Positions 40,310-48,237 of a DNA stretch of 48,258 bases are shown here, piece after piece (the stretch's first letter is position 1; each line of letters begins with the position of its first letter). Position numbers and translations under genes: made by a program. Below the pieces are notes generated by a model. The model saw only the letters and a list, made by a program, of their open reading frames with translations, was not told where the DNA came from and made no database searches. Origin of the DNA: Bacteroidales bacterium UBA4230 (GTDB taxonomy: Bacteria; Bacteroidota; Bacteroidia; Bacteroidales; UBA932); the NCBI GenBank assembly GCA_002395605.1, contig DGXO01000029.1:1-48258 (forward strand), written 5' to 3'.

Positions 40310-41626
40310 TTAAGCGCGGCTCCTAAGAAGCCAGAGCCCCGTTATGGTGAAAATTGCGTTGAGCGGAAGGATTTCGTAGGAGAAATGGTAGCCGCCAAAC
40401 CAGGCCACGGAGTTGAGATCCAGAACAAGACAAAGCGCCGGAGCAAGGATTGCCACAAGGGGCACCCAGCGGTCACGAACCTTGGTTTTACACATGAGGC
40501 CGAAGGCGAAGAGGCCCAGGATAGGGCCGTAGGTATAGCTTGCAAGCCTGTACACGGCATCTATCACGCTGGTGGAATTAAGGGCCGAAAACACCAGTAT
40601 GCACACGGCCATGAGGACGGCCATGCAGGTGTGGACAAGTGTTCTACGGCTATCGTTCCCCAGTATGTCCACGGAGAACGATGTGGTTAGGGCGGTAAGG
40701 GCGGAGCCTCCGGCAGGGAACCCTGCCATTACAAGGCCGATGATGAAAAGCGCCGCTACAAGCCCTCCTGCGGGCATAAGGCCGCTCCAGGCTACTGTGG
40801 GGAACAGTTCGTCTGAGCGTTCCACAGAAAGATTATGAAGCCCTGCAAACTGATAGAGGTAAACGCCCAGAAGGAGGAACAGGGCTATCACCACGGTTTG
40901 CAGAAGGGATGATACTATGAGGTTTTTCTGGGAGTCACGCACGTTCTTGCAGGCGAGGGTGCGCTGCATCATGTCCTGGTCCAGGCCTGTGGTGCCCACA
41001 ACCACAAAAAGGCCGCCCAGAAGTTGTTTCCAGAAGAACTGCGGATGGTTGATGTCGTCGAAGTAAAACACCCTCATAAGCCCGGTGTCGGGCTTCCCTA
41101 CCTCCCGGCCTATAAGAACTAGGCACAGCACCACCGCAAGCAGCATGGCTAGGGTTTTAACTATGTCCAGGCCTATCACGGCCTTGACCCCGCCGCGCAC
41201 AGTGTAGAGCCACTCCAGGAAAACCACCACAAGCACCGTTACCCAGAACGGAATGCCTATGGGGCCTGTCAGGAGCAGCTGTAGCGTTGCTATCATGAGG
41301 AACAGCCTAACGGATGCCCCAAGCATTTTGGACACAAAGAAGAACCACGCTCCGGTTTTGTGGGCCGAAACCCCAAAGCGTTTGTCCAGGTATTCGTACA
41401 CGGACACAACCCCCAGACGGAAGTACAACGGGGTAAGCACAAAGGCAATTACAAGGTATCCCAGGAAGAAGCCGATGCACATCTGCAGATACCCGAAACC
41501 GATGTTCCCCACCATTCCGGGAACGGACACGAAGGTGACGCCGGACAGGCAGGAGCCTATCATGGCAATGGCTACTTTCCACCACGCGGTGGAGCGGCTT
41601 GCGTAAAAGTCTTTATTCCCCGCCAT
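40310..41626 (-). CDS. Sodium:solute symporter family protein lacking the first helix
   Basis: A 438-residue SSS-family transporter with about 12 membrane spans. Family features are clear: MIGSCLSGVTFVSVPGMVGNIGFGY (22-46), YFRLGVVSVYEYLDKRFG, TTGLDQDMMQRTLACKN (the loop conserved in SSS proteins) and AGGLVAALFIIGLVMAGFPAGGSALTALTTSFSVDIL. Other members have one more helix before the FxxGxR-like segment. Here the protein begins MAGNKDFYASRS, and the frame is closed by a stop about 11 codons upstream, so that helix is absent. The start lies inside the end of the LytTR gene (overlap about 14 bases). The substrate cannot be predicted. Confidence 0.85.
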   Translation of the reverse strand: MAGNKDFYASRSTAWWKVAIAMIGSCLSGVTFVSVPGMVGNIGFGYLQMCIGFFLGYLVIAFVLTPLYFRLGVVSVYEYLDKRFGVSAHKTGAWFFFVSKMLGASVRLFLMIATLQLLLTGPIGIPFWVTVLVVVFLEWLYTVRGGVKAVIGLDIVKTLAMLLAVVLCLVLIGREVGKPDTGLMRVFYFDDINHPQFFWKQLLGGLFVVVGTTGLDQDMMQRTLACKNVRDSQKNLIVSSLLQTVVIALFLLLGVYLYQFAGLHNLSVERSDELFPTVAWSGLMPAGGLVAALFIIGLVMAGFPAGGSALTALTTSFSVDILGNDSRRTLVHTCMAVLMAVCILVFSALNSTSVIDAVYRLASYTYGPILGLFAFGLMCKTKVRDRWVPLVAILAPALCLVLDLNSVAWFGGYHFSYEILPLNAIFTITGLWLLRSRA

Positions 41627-42392
41627 CAATGTTGTTCTTATGGGACCTGCCTATAGGAAGGACCTTGCTCACTCCCAGCAGTTTTACGCTCACTGCGGTG
41701 CGTTTTTCTATCCTCCAGAGAGGAACTATATATGAACGGTGAATGCGCACGAATTTGCCCTCTGGAAGGTCTTCTAGAAGGGCTTTGAGGGGTTTTTGGG
41801 TAACTACGTCCTCACGGTGGTCAAGGTGGAAGCAGGCGTAGTTGTTGCGGCCTTCTATGTACTGGATTGTACTTACGGGGATATGGACGGTCTTGTATTC
41901 GGATTTTACAAGGATGTCGTCATCTTTCACCACTTCCTCCGCCCTTGTGCGCACGGCTTCTTCGCTTTCCTGGACGGCGTCATCGGCATCTTTAACGGCG
42001 GTGAGGCGGCTCGCATATGCCGAAAGCATGCCTACCGGAATGGAGTAGGAGACCACGGCGATTAGGAGAATCCACATGGCCCGGATGTGAGGCGCCGTGC
42101 CGGTACCGTACTCCGGATTGCGGGGGAAATCCACCGGCGTGAGGGACATCAGGAAGGTGGCGGCTGCTATGAGGAAAAGGGCTCCCAGCACCGTCAGGTA
42201 GCCTTTGGGGCCATCCAGAAGCACCGGACCGAGTCCTTTTCGGCCCAGGAAAAAGACAAGGTACAGCCAGGCTATGTAAAGGAGGACATAGCCGGAATGC
42301 CACTGCACCCAGTCTCCTATGGGAAAGAGAAACATCATCATCGGCATCAAAAAGACGCCGAAGATGATGTCTATCCAATGTATCGCCTTCAC
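41613..42392 (-). CDS. Membrane-anchored LytTR-domain transcriptional regulator
   Basis: A 259-residue one-component regulator. Four transmembrane helices occupy residues 5-25, 33-52, 64-84 and 106-128. A charged coiled linker follows (about 130-155), then a LytTR DNA-binding domain (about 158-255, with ISTIQYIEGRNNYACFHL-like TIQYIEGRNNYACFHL, GKFVRIHRSYIVPL and LPIGRSHK). There is no receiver or kinase domain, so the membrane part is presumably the sensor. The gene starts 3 bases after the TPR lipoprotein and its stop overlaps the symporter start. All three are likely co-expressed, and the regulator may read the state of the transporter or its substrate. Confidence 0.9.
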   Translation of the reverse strand: MKAIHWIDIIFGVFLMPMMMFLFPIGDWVQWHSGYVLLYIAWLYLVFFLGRKGLGPVLLDGPKGYLTVLGALFLIAAATFLMSLTPVDFPRNPEYGTGTAPHIRAMWILLIAVVSYSIPVGMLSAYASRLTAVKDADDAVQESEEAVRTRAEEVVKDDDILVKSEYKTVHIPVSTIQYIEGRNNYACFHLDHREDVVTQKPLKALLEDLPEGKFVRIHRSYIVPLWRIEKRTAVSVKLLGVSKVLPIGRSHKNNIDGGE

Positions 42393-42395
42393 GGT

Positions 42396-44033
42396 TTAGA
42401 ATTCGTAGCCGGCAAATTCGATGTCCTTGGCGGCCCTTTCCTTAAGGTCGTTGTTGCGGAAGGCTCTTTCGAGATTCTTCTTCACGCCTTCGGCATCTCC
42501 CTGACGGGCGCTGATGATGGCCTTGAGGTACCATACCTTGGGATCTCCGCAGTGAGCGGTCTTGAGGGCGGTGTCAAGCTGGTCTGTGAGGATGTAGGCG
42601 AGGACGCTGTTATGGCAGCAGCCCTTGGGGTCCTTGAGCACCTGGACGGCTTCGTCGTACTGGCCGGTGAGGATGAGGACGGTGCCGAGGTTGGCCTTGG
42701 CCTCATCCGTGGTGGACTTGCGGAAGCAGTCTTCTGCGGTTGCGAGGTCGTCTTTGCGGAGTGCAAGTACGCCGATTGCGTTGACAACGTCTTCGTCACC
42801 GCTCTTTACCTTTGCGAGTTCGGCTTCGGCCTTGCTATTCTTGCCCTGGTTGAGGTAGAGGACTGCAAGGTTGTACTGGGCGCGGTCAGAGCCGAATTTA
42901 TCGATGGCCTTGCGGTAGATCTTTTCCTTCTGGGCGTCGTCCTTTACAACGGAGGCAACCCTCAGGAGGGCTTCTTCGTCAAGGACGGAGTCGTTGTTCT
43001 CAAGGAGTTCCACCAGTTCTTCGTTGGTGTAGTTCTTATACTCCACGTTGGCGATGAGGCGGGCGCGGCGGAGTTCAGGCAGGACCTCACCCTTGAGGGC
43101 GGTGTACACCTGGGACATGTTCTTGATCTCGTTTTCACGGACTGCAGGATCCGAGTACATGGAAAGGACGCGGAGGATGAGGTCTTTGTCCTCTATGTTG
43201 CTCTCTGAGACAAGCTGCTGGAAGCCTTCCCAGTCTTCACCCACGCTCTTTACCTCAGGGGCCGAAGCGTCAGTTCCCTTGGTGACCTTGTTCCAGGCCT
43301 TGAGGGCGCTGTCTCCGCGGTTGCCGGAGAGTTTGTTGTTAAGGTCTGCGCCGCCTTCAGGGGAAGCGTAGGCAACGATTTCGGTGCTGGTGACCTTGGA
43401 GCGTTCATCGGCCTGAACAGCCTCAAGAGCGGCTACAAAGTCCTTTACGGAGTTGCCCTTAAGCTCTGAGGAGCGGACGTCGGAGCTGTTTACCAGGTAC
43501 TTGATCTGGCCTTCCGTGGTGCTGGAGAGGACTTCCTGGTAGTTGTCGGCCTTGAAGGCGACGTTGCCGGCACGCTTTACGAGCATGTAGGTGGTATTGG
43601 CGCCGTCGGCCACTTTCTTGGAGGGAAGGTCTATGGACTTCTTGCCGGCGATTACTTTGCCGCGAAGCTCAAGATAGCTCTTCTCCATGCCCTCAACGTA
43701 GTCGAAATGCACTTTTTCAGTTACTTTCTGGCCGTCGGAGGAAACTACCTTGTAGTTGTCCTTCACGTTTTCTCCCTGATACTTGAAGGGTTTCATGGCA
43801 GCTTCACCGCCTTCATACACGATGACGGGAGTGACCTCCAGGATAACCTTGGAGTTGAAATAGTCCTTGGGGTAGGTTACGGAAACGGTGGCGTCAATGG
43901 CGCCATTCACCACCTCAAGTACCTGAGGGGTGCATTCTACCGTTACGTTTTCGGCCATCTTAGCCATTTTTTCCGGGGATGCGCAGGATGCCAGGATGGC
44001 TGCTGCAGCAAGAAAAACTGAAATCTTTTTCAT
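42396..44033 (-). CDS. TPR lipoprotein with OmpA-like region
   Basis: A 545-residue lipoprotein (lipobox LASC, Cys17). An N-terminal beta domain (VTVECTPQVLEVVNGAIDATVSVTYP and on, about 30-150) is followed by a divergent OmpA-like segment (EIVAYASPEGGADLNNKLSGNRGDSALKAWNKV, about 225-258). Several TPR units follow (IYRKAIDKFGSDRAQYNLAVLYLNQGKNSKAEAELAKV, EAKANLGTVLILTGQYDEAVQVLKD). It resembles Bacteroidota periplasmic proteins that may contact peptidoglycan. The strong promoter (TTTG, 19-bp spacer, TATATTTG) and C-ending codon bias point to abundant expression. LytTR and symporter genes follow directly. Confidence 0.85.
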   Translation of the reverse strand: MKKISVFLAAAAILASCASPEKMAKMAENVTVECTPQVLEVVNGAIDATVSVTYPKDYFNSKVILEVTPVIVYEGGEAAMKPFKYQGENVKDNYKVVSSDGQKVTEKVHFDYVEGMEKSYLELRGKVIAGKKSIDLPSKKVADGANTTYMLVKRAGNVAFKADNYQEVLSSTTEGQIKYLVNSSDVRSSELKGNSVKDFVAALEAVQADERSKVTSTEIVAYASPEGGADLNNKLSGNRGDSALKAWNKVTKGTDASAPEVKSVGEDWEGFQQLVSESNIEDKDLILRVLSMYSDPAVRENEIKNMSQVYTALKGEVLPELRRARLIANVEYKNYTNEELVELLENNDSVLDEEALLRVASVVKDDAQKEKIYRKAIDKFGSDRAQYNLAVLYLNQGKNSKAEAELAKVKSGDEDVVNAIGVLALRKDDLATAEDCFRKSTTDEAKANLGTVLILTGQYDEAVQVLKDPKGCCHNSVLAYILTDQLDTALKTAHCGDPKVWYLKAIISARQGDAEGVKKNLERAFRNNDLKERAAKDIEFAGYEF

Positions 44034-44063
44034 ATAGATATTGTGGTTTTTGTTCCAATTTCA

Positions 44064-44094
44064 CAAATATAATAAAAAAACGGCGTGCCGCAAA
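44064..44094 (-). promoter_or_regulatory. Promoter of the TPR lipoprotein gene (TTTG, 19-bp spacer, TATATTTG)
   Basis: On the minus strand TTTG (44091-44094) is followed after exactly 19 bases by TATATTTG (44064-44071), a complete Bacteroidota promoter. The -33 element lies in the loop of the secG terminator hairpin. Confidence 0.7.
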
Positions 44095-44106
44095 GCACAC
44101 CGTTTT
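44077..44106. terminator. Terminator after secG
   Basis: Stem ACGG-C-GTGC paired with GCAC-A-CCGT around the loop CGCAAA (44080-44103), flanked by A7 on the left and T-rich sequence on the right. On the minus strand the run of T after the hairpin ends the tonB-secG operon. Confidence 0.8.
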
Positions 44107-44125
44107 AATTTCTTTTGGAAAAAAA

Positions 44126-44485
44126 TTACTGCTCAGGGTTCTCTTCAGGGTTCTCCTGGGTGACGGGGAACTCTGCGGCGGCACCTTCCTGCTGGGCGTC
44201 GGCCTGGTTCATGATCTCCGAGCTGATGGCATCGTTGGCGCCACGCTGGGTGCCGCCGCGGCCTACGAACACGGTGATGATGGAGAGAACCAGAATGAAG
44301 GCTACGAGGTACCAGGTGGCCTTTTCAAGGATGGTAGCTGTCTGGCGTACGCCAAGAGCCTGGTTTGCGGATGTGAAGTTGGTTGCGAGACCGCCGTCCT
44401 TGCCGTTCTGAAGGAGGACGACTGCAATGAGAAGGATGGCTGCAATGATAATGAGGACAACCAAAACTGTAAATGCTGCGTTCAT
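44126..44485 (-). CDS. secG: Preprotein translocase subunit SecG
   Basis: A 119-residue inner-membrane subunit of the SecYEG channel. It has two membrane spans (residues 5-25 and 59-76) separated by the conserved cytoplasmic loop VVLLQNGKDGGLATNFTSANQALG, the SecG signature. The C-terminal tail is long and acidic/Gln-rich (about 80-119), as often in Bacteroidota. It is the last gene of the tonB-sigma54-lptE operon and is followed by a strong terminator. Confidence 0.95.
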   Translation of the reverse strand: MNAAFTVLVVLIIIAAILLIAVVLLQNGKDGGLATNFTSANQALGVRQTATILEKATWYLVAFILVLSIITVFVGRGGTQRGANDAISSEIMNQADAQQEGAAAEFPVTQENPEENPEQ

Positions 44486-44498
44486 ATGTTGTTACTTT

Positions 44499-45083
44499 TT
44501 ATGTCAGATTGTCAATAAGGGATGCAAAGTAAGCACTTTTTTCCGGAAATTCCAAAATCAGACGGGAATAAATGCGCCTTGCCTCCTGAGTACGTCCCTG
44601 TTCGGCAAAAATCCTTGCAAGAGTTTCTGTTGCAAAGTTCTCCGCTATGTCCGAGGTGTCGGTGTCGTCGTCTGCGGTGGAGGAGGACTTGAAGGCGAAC
44701 CTTGAGAAGATGTTGTCGGAGCTTTCCTTTACGTTGTCGTATTGGGCCTGGGAGAAATAATCGCCGCCAACAACCCTTACCTGACGCTCTCCTTCCGGGC
44801 TGGCCGAAGAAGGCTCAAGGAAGGACGCAAGGAGTGCGCCGAGGTCTTTGTCGGAGAAGTCCGAGCTGACCCTCCGGCGGGCAAGACGCGCCATTACAAG
44901 GCGGTTGGAGACGTACAGGGCGCCGTCGGCGAACTGCTTTTCTCCCCAACTGTCGCCTCCAAGTTTGGACATCCTTCGGCCAAGCTCCACATGCGCAGCC
45001 CCGTACCAAGGGTACAGGTTCACTACGCCGGTGAGTTCGTCAAGCGTAAGGGAGCGGAGGTCTATGTATGAAGAACTTACCAT
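44499..45083 (-). CDS. Conserved protein of the lptE-secG operon
   Basis: A 194-residue protein without signal peptide. It begins SSSYIDLRSLTLDELTGVVNLYPWYGAAHVELGRRM and ends with a TPR-like helix pair (ATETLARIFAEQGRTQEARRIYSRLILEFPEKSAYFASLIDNL). A gene of this kind is commonly found between lptE and secG in Bacteroidota. Its function is unknown; the C-terminal repeat suggests protein binding. It overlaps the lptE stop by 7 bases. Confidence 0.8.
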   Translation of the reverse strand: MVSSSYIDLRSLTLDELTGVVNLYPWYGAAHVELGRRMSKLGGDSWGEKQFADGALYVSNRLVMARLARRRVSSDFSDKDLGALLASFLEPSSASPEGERQVRVVGGDYFSQAQYDNVKESSDNIFSRFAFKSSSTADDDTDTSDIAENFATETLARIFAEQGRTQEARRIYSRLILEFPEKSAYFASLIDNLT

Positions 45084-45586
45084 TGGGCCACTGTTGCATT
45101 GAATATGTCTTCCACCAGCTTTTCAATTATGGTCTCGCAGAGACCGGACTCCACGGCGTCCAGGGACAGGGTGGCGTCAAAGTCTTCGTAGGCCGAAAAG
45201 TTGTTGGAGACATCGTCTTCGGGGTATTTCTTGTTGGAGAACTCTACCTTCACCGTTACGGTGAGGCGGTTCTGGGATGCCATTTCGTTAGCGGTGACGG
45301 CGGTTGCCTTTACGTCGTAGCCGGTGACGGTGCACACAAGTTCAAGGTCTCCGTCTACGTCAACTTCCTCCAGGCTGGTAAGCTTGCGGTATTTCTCCTT
45401 GAGGGCCTCGGTGAGGTCGTTGGCAAGGGAAGGGTTTACCCGCAGGGCGGTGTATTCCACATAGGGGATGGTGATGGATTTGACATCCGGCTGTATGGAA
45501 GTGCCTGAGAAAGAGTAAATTCCGCAGGAGGACACAAGGCAGCCGACAAGGCCGGCAATGACGATGTATGAAAACAGTTTTCTCAT
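45077..45586 (-). CDS. lptE: LPS-assembly lipoprotein LptE
   Basis: A 169-residue outer-membrane lipoprotein (lipobox VSSC, Cys21) that plugs the LptD barrel for lipopolysaccharide insertion. Recognised from GIYSFSGTSIQPDVKSITIPYVEYTA at the N-terminus, the strand pattern DLELVCTVTGYDVKATAV and TVTVKVEFSNK, and the position between the sigma-54 regulator and the secG region, its usual place in Bacteroidota. The ATG overlaps the regulator stop by 4 bases. Confidence 0.9.
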   Translation of the reverse strand: MRKLFSYIVIAGLVGCLVSSCGIYSFSGTSIQPDVKSITIPYVEYTALRVNPSLANDLTEALKEKYRKLTSLEEVDVDGDLELVCTVTGYDVKATAVTANEMASQNRLTVTVKVEFSNKKYPEDDVSNNFSAYEDFDATLSLDAVESGLCETIIEKLVEDIFNATVAQW

Positions 45587-46788
45587 TTCTTGCGGTATTC
45601 TTCCGGGAGTTTACGATAAAGGGTGCGCTCGCTCATGCCAAGTTCTTCGGCGGCCTTCTTGCGATTGCCGTGATACTTCTCAAGTGCCTGCCGGATAAGT
45701 TCTTCCTCTGTTTTCCTCACGCTCAGGGAATGCTCCGACGGGAGTTCCGGCTCTGAAGGCTGGAAATCCTCCTGCTCCTGCCATTCGGCCTCTTCCACGG
45801 GGGCGGGCTCATGGACAGGGAGTTCCTTGCGGTCCATGCGGGCTTTCAGGGCGTCCACTTCCTGCTTTATATCAAGTATGGCCTTGAAGATTGCCTGGCG
45901 TTCTTCGGCATTGAAGGCGCTACCCTGGGAGGCTTGCTGACGGGCCGAAGAGGCGTCGTAGAGCACCGGGATGGGCTCTCCTTCCTCCAGGGGCATGAAG
46001 GGCTGCAGCTCCGTGGCCGAAAGCTCGATGCGCTGGAGGGTGGGGGTAACCTTTGTGGACAGCTGGGCGGTAAGGGACTGGGTGAAGCCCTGGAGCTGGC
46101 GGATGTTTCCGGGCCAGCGGTACTGCTCAAGCAGCCTTATTGCGTCTGGTTTCAGGCTTATCTTGCACATTCCGTTCACCTCAGAGAAATCCGAGGTAAA
46201 CTTGCGGAAGAGAAGGTAAATGTCCCCGTGACGGTCGCGCAGGGGAGGGATGCGGATTTGTGCGGCCGAGAGGCGGAAATAGAGGTCTTCCCTGAATTTT
46301 CCGCGTTTGACGGCCTCGTAGAGGTGGACGTTTGTTGCCGCCACTATCCTCACATCCGTGTGCTCAACCTTGTTGGAACCCACCTTCCTGTATTCCCCGC
46401 TTTGGAGAACGCGAAGAAGGAGAGCCTGGCTCTCAAGCGGGAGTTCGGCTATCTCGTCAAGGAAAAGCGTGCCGCCGTCGGACTCTTCAAAATAACCCTT
46501 GCGGGTATCCGTAGCACCGGTAAAGGAGCCTTTGACATGGCCGAAAAGCTCTGAATTCACAAGCTCTTTTGGAAGGGCGCCGCAGTTTACCACAAAGAAG
46601 GGTTTCTGCCTTCTGGGGGAAAACTGATGAATGATGCGGGCAAAGTTTTCCTTGCCCACACCGCTTTCTCCCTGTATGAGAACACTGAGACCGGTGGGAG
46701 CGAACTTCACAGCGGTCTCAAGTGCGTCATTCAGAGCGGCATCATTTCCTATGATGTCGTATTTGTTTTTTAAAGCCTGTAAATCCAC
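45583..46788 (-). CDS. Sigma-54-dependent (NtrC-type) transcriptional activator
   Basis: A 401-residue enhancer-binding protein with no N-terminal receiver. The AAA+ domain starts at once: Walker A GESGVGKE (39-46), the sigma-54 contact loop GSFTGA (in place of GAFTGA), Walker B GGTLFLDEIAE, and the sensor region VRIVAATN. A long Pro/Glu-rich linker with a predicted helix (about 285-345) leads to a Fis-type HTH (EKYHGNRKKAAEELGMSERTLYRKLPEEYRKK). It activates RpoN-dependent genes; the trigger is unclear, because no sensory domain is visible. It is followed by lptE with a 4-base overlap and preceded by tonB. Confidence 0.94.
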   Translation of the reverse strand: MDLQALKNKYDIIGNDAALNDALETAVKFAPTGLSVLIQGESGVGKENFARIIHQFSPRRQKPFFVVNCGALPKELVNSELFGHVKGSFTGATDTRKGYFEESDGGTLFLDEIAELPLESQALLLRVLQSGEYRKVGSNKVEHTDVRIVAATNVHLYEAVKRGKFREDLYFRLSAAQIRIPPLRDRHGDIYLLFRKFTSDFSEVNGMCKISLKPDAIRLLEQYRWPGNIRQLQGFTQSLTAQLSTKVTPTLQRIELSATELQPFMPLEEGEPIPVLYDASSARQQASQGSAFNAEERQAIFKAILDIKQEVDALKARMDRKELPVHEPAPVEEAEWQEQEDFQPSEPELPSEHSLSVRKTEEELIRQALEKYHGNRKKAAEELGMSERTLYRKLPEEYRKK

Positions 46789-46794
46789 TTTCTC

Positions 46795-47490
46795 TTAGCG
46801 GAGCTGGAAAATCACAGGGAAGGTGTAGGTAACCTTAACGGCGCGGTCGCGCTGCTTTCCGGGTTTCCATTTGGGAGAGCTGGAAACAACACGTACAGCC
46901 TCCTTGTCAAGGGACTCGTCAACGCCACGGAGAACCTTCACGTTGGTCACGCGGCCGTCGGCCTCTACGGTGAACTGCAGGGTAACACGGCCCTGAACGC
47001 CGTTTTCCTTTGCAATCTCAGGGTAGACAAGGCGGGAGTTGACCCACTTTGAGAACTCGTTGGCGTCTCCGCCGTTGAAGGAAGGCTTCTGTTCTACCAG
47101 CTGGAAAGGAATGGCTTCCTCTTCCACAGCCTCTTCCTCAACTTCGGCCTCTTTGTAGTCCATGATGTCTACGCCAAGGTTTGCGTCGTCTTCAGTATTG
47201 ATAAAGAGGTCGTCCTCAAGTTTGATGTCGTCTTCAACGATATCAATCTGGTCTGAGAGGACAGGGATCTGGGGAGCCTCCGGCGGGGGCGGGGGAAGCT
47301 CGTTCTGGATTGCAATCATCTCCTCTTCTACAAGAACCTGGGTGGTGTCTTCGAGGACGGCCACGCTCTTTTCACGGGAAGAGAAGTTGAAAGCGAAATA
47401 CACAATGCCAAGGGCGACCACCAGGCCGATCTCGGTGAGGAGCAGTCTCTTGTTTTCGAGGCTTGCTTTGGGTGATTTCTTAACTTCCAT
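46795..47490 (-). CDS. tonB: Energy transducer TonB
   Basis: A 231-residue TonB-family protein that couples the proton motive force from ExbB/ExbD to outer membrane receptors such as the two in this window. It has one N-terminal membrane helix (LLLTEIGLVVALGIVYFAF), a periplasmic spacer with ELPPPPPEAPQIP, a long Glu/Asp-rich segment (about 75-125), and the TonB C-terminal domain (about 140-231, with YPEIAKENGVQGRVTLQFTVEADGRVTNVKVLRG and the final VKVTYTFPVIF strand). It has its own promoter and begins the operon that runs on to secG. Confidence 0.93.
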   Translation of the reverse strand: MEVKKSPKASLENKRLLLTEIGLVVALGIVYFAFNFSSREKSVAVLEDTTQVLVEEEMIAIQNELPPPPPEAPQIPVLSDQIDIVEDDIKLEDDLFINTEDDANLGVDIMDYKEAEVEEEAVEEEAIPFQLVEQKPSFNGGDANEFSKWVNSRLVYPEIAKENGVQGRVTLQFTVEADGRVTNVKVLRGVDESLDKEAVRVVSSSPKWKPGKQRDRAVKVTYTFPVIFQLR

Positions 47491-47522
47491 GACTTTATTT
47501 ATTTAGTAGTTTTTGTCTAATG

Positions 47523-47530
47523 CAAAGGTA
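47523..47530 (-). promoter_or_regulatory. -7 box (TACCTTTG) of the tonB operon
   Basis: The minus strand reads TACCTTTG, matching TAnnTTTG, 32 bases before the tonB start. A TTTG lies 15 bases upstream, which is shorter than the usual 19. Confidence 0.5.
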
Positions 47531-47546
47531 AGAATGATTTATTTGC

Positions 47547-47583
47547 AAAAAAAATTTTGCGCCCGCGAAAATCTCGCAGGCGC
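47547..47583 (-). terminator. Terminator upstream of tonB, ending the HTH-regulator transcript
   Basis: Stem GCGCC-C-GCGA / TCGC-A-GGCGC around a short loop (47559-47583) is followed on the minus strand by AAAA and T8. It lies about 110 bases after the stop of the regulator fragment at 47692. Confidence 0.65.
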
Positions 47584-47691
47584 TGTTTTGTAAATATTTG
47601 ATTCCCAAGCGTTTAAAAATTGGGCGCTTCTGGAAAATCTCGCAAACTTGTTGAATCACGTCAAAAACCCTCACTTTTTGGTTGTTTTCAA

Positions 47692-48237
47692 CTATTTCTC
47701 TAAAACGGCCAATAAAAGGGTTCTGTACGTTGTATTAGACTGCTTTATTCTCTCTTTGAGCCGGTAAAGCCGGTTGTAGACGTAGGGTTTATCCTTCTCA
47801 AGAAGCGTGGAAATGGTGGTGGAAGAGAGGCCGGAAGCGGTGAACATGTAAAGGAGGTAATCCTCTTCTTTCCATGTGGGAAAATCCGCACGCAGCTTTG
47901 TCATGACGTCGTCGTATTGGGCGTTCAAGGACTGCTCCATCGACCTCTGGACGGAGGGGTCCGAGCGGAGTCCCTTGACAATTGCATCCACCTCTTTCAG
48001 GATCCTGGGCTGGAGGTTTTCCGTACCTTCATATATATAGTACTGCTCGCAGAGCCGCTCCAGAGTCTCGAAGGATTTTTTGTCGGCCGAACGCTTGAGG
48101 TCTTCGGCCAGGGAGAGCAGGCGCTCGGACTCCTGACGCTGTTCCAGAAGCTGCTTCTCCAGCTGTGCCTTCCTGGCCCAGAAATACAGGACCAGGGTGG
48201 CAAGCACAGCGGTTATGAAAAGCAGCAGGGCGCCCAT
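47692..48237 (-). CDS. TM-coiled coil-HTH regulator, C-terminal part or truncated gene
   Basis: A 181-residue product with one membrane helix at the very start (LLLFITAVLATLVLYFW), a coiled coil (about 22-60) and a LuxR-like HTH near the end (FPTWKEEDYLLYMFTASGLSSTTISTLLEKDKPYVYNRLYRLKERI). The same C-terminal half occurs in Bacteroidota regulators whose N-terminal half is a periplasmic TPR sensor. Here the frame continues upstream as open codons except for one TAG (48244-48246) three codons before the ATG. Either the TPR half has been cut off by a nonsense mutation, or this is a short stand-alone gene. The window ends 21 bases further on. Confidence 0.7.
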   Translation of the reverse strand: MGALLLFITAVLATLVLYFWARKAQLEKQLLEQRQESERLLSLAEDLKRSADKKSFETLERLCEQYYIYEGTENLQPRILKEVDAIVKGLRSDPSVQRSMEQSLNAQYDDVMTKLRADFPTWKEEDYLLYMFTASGLSSTTISTLLEKDKPYVYNRLYRLKERIKQSNTTYRTLLLAVLEK

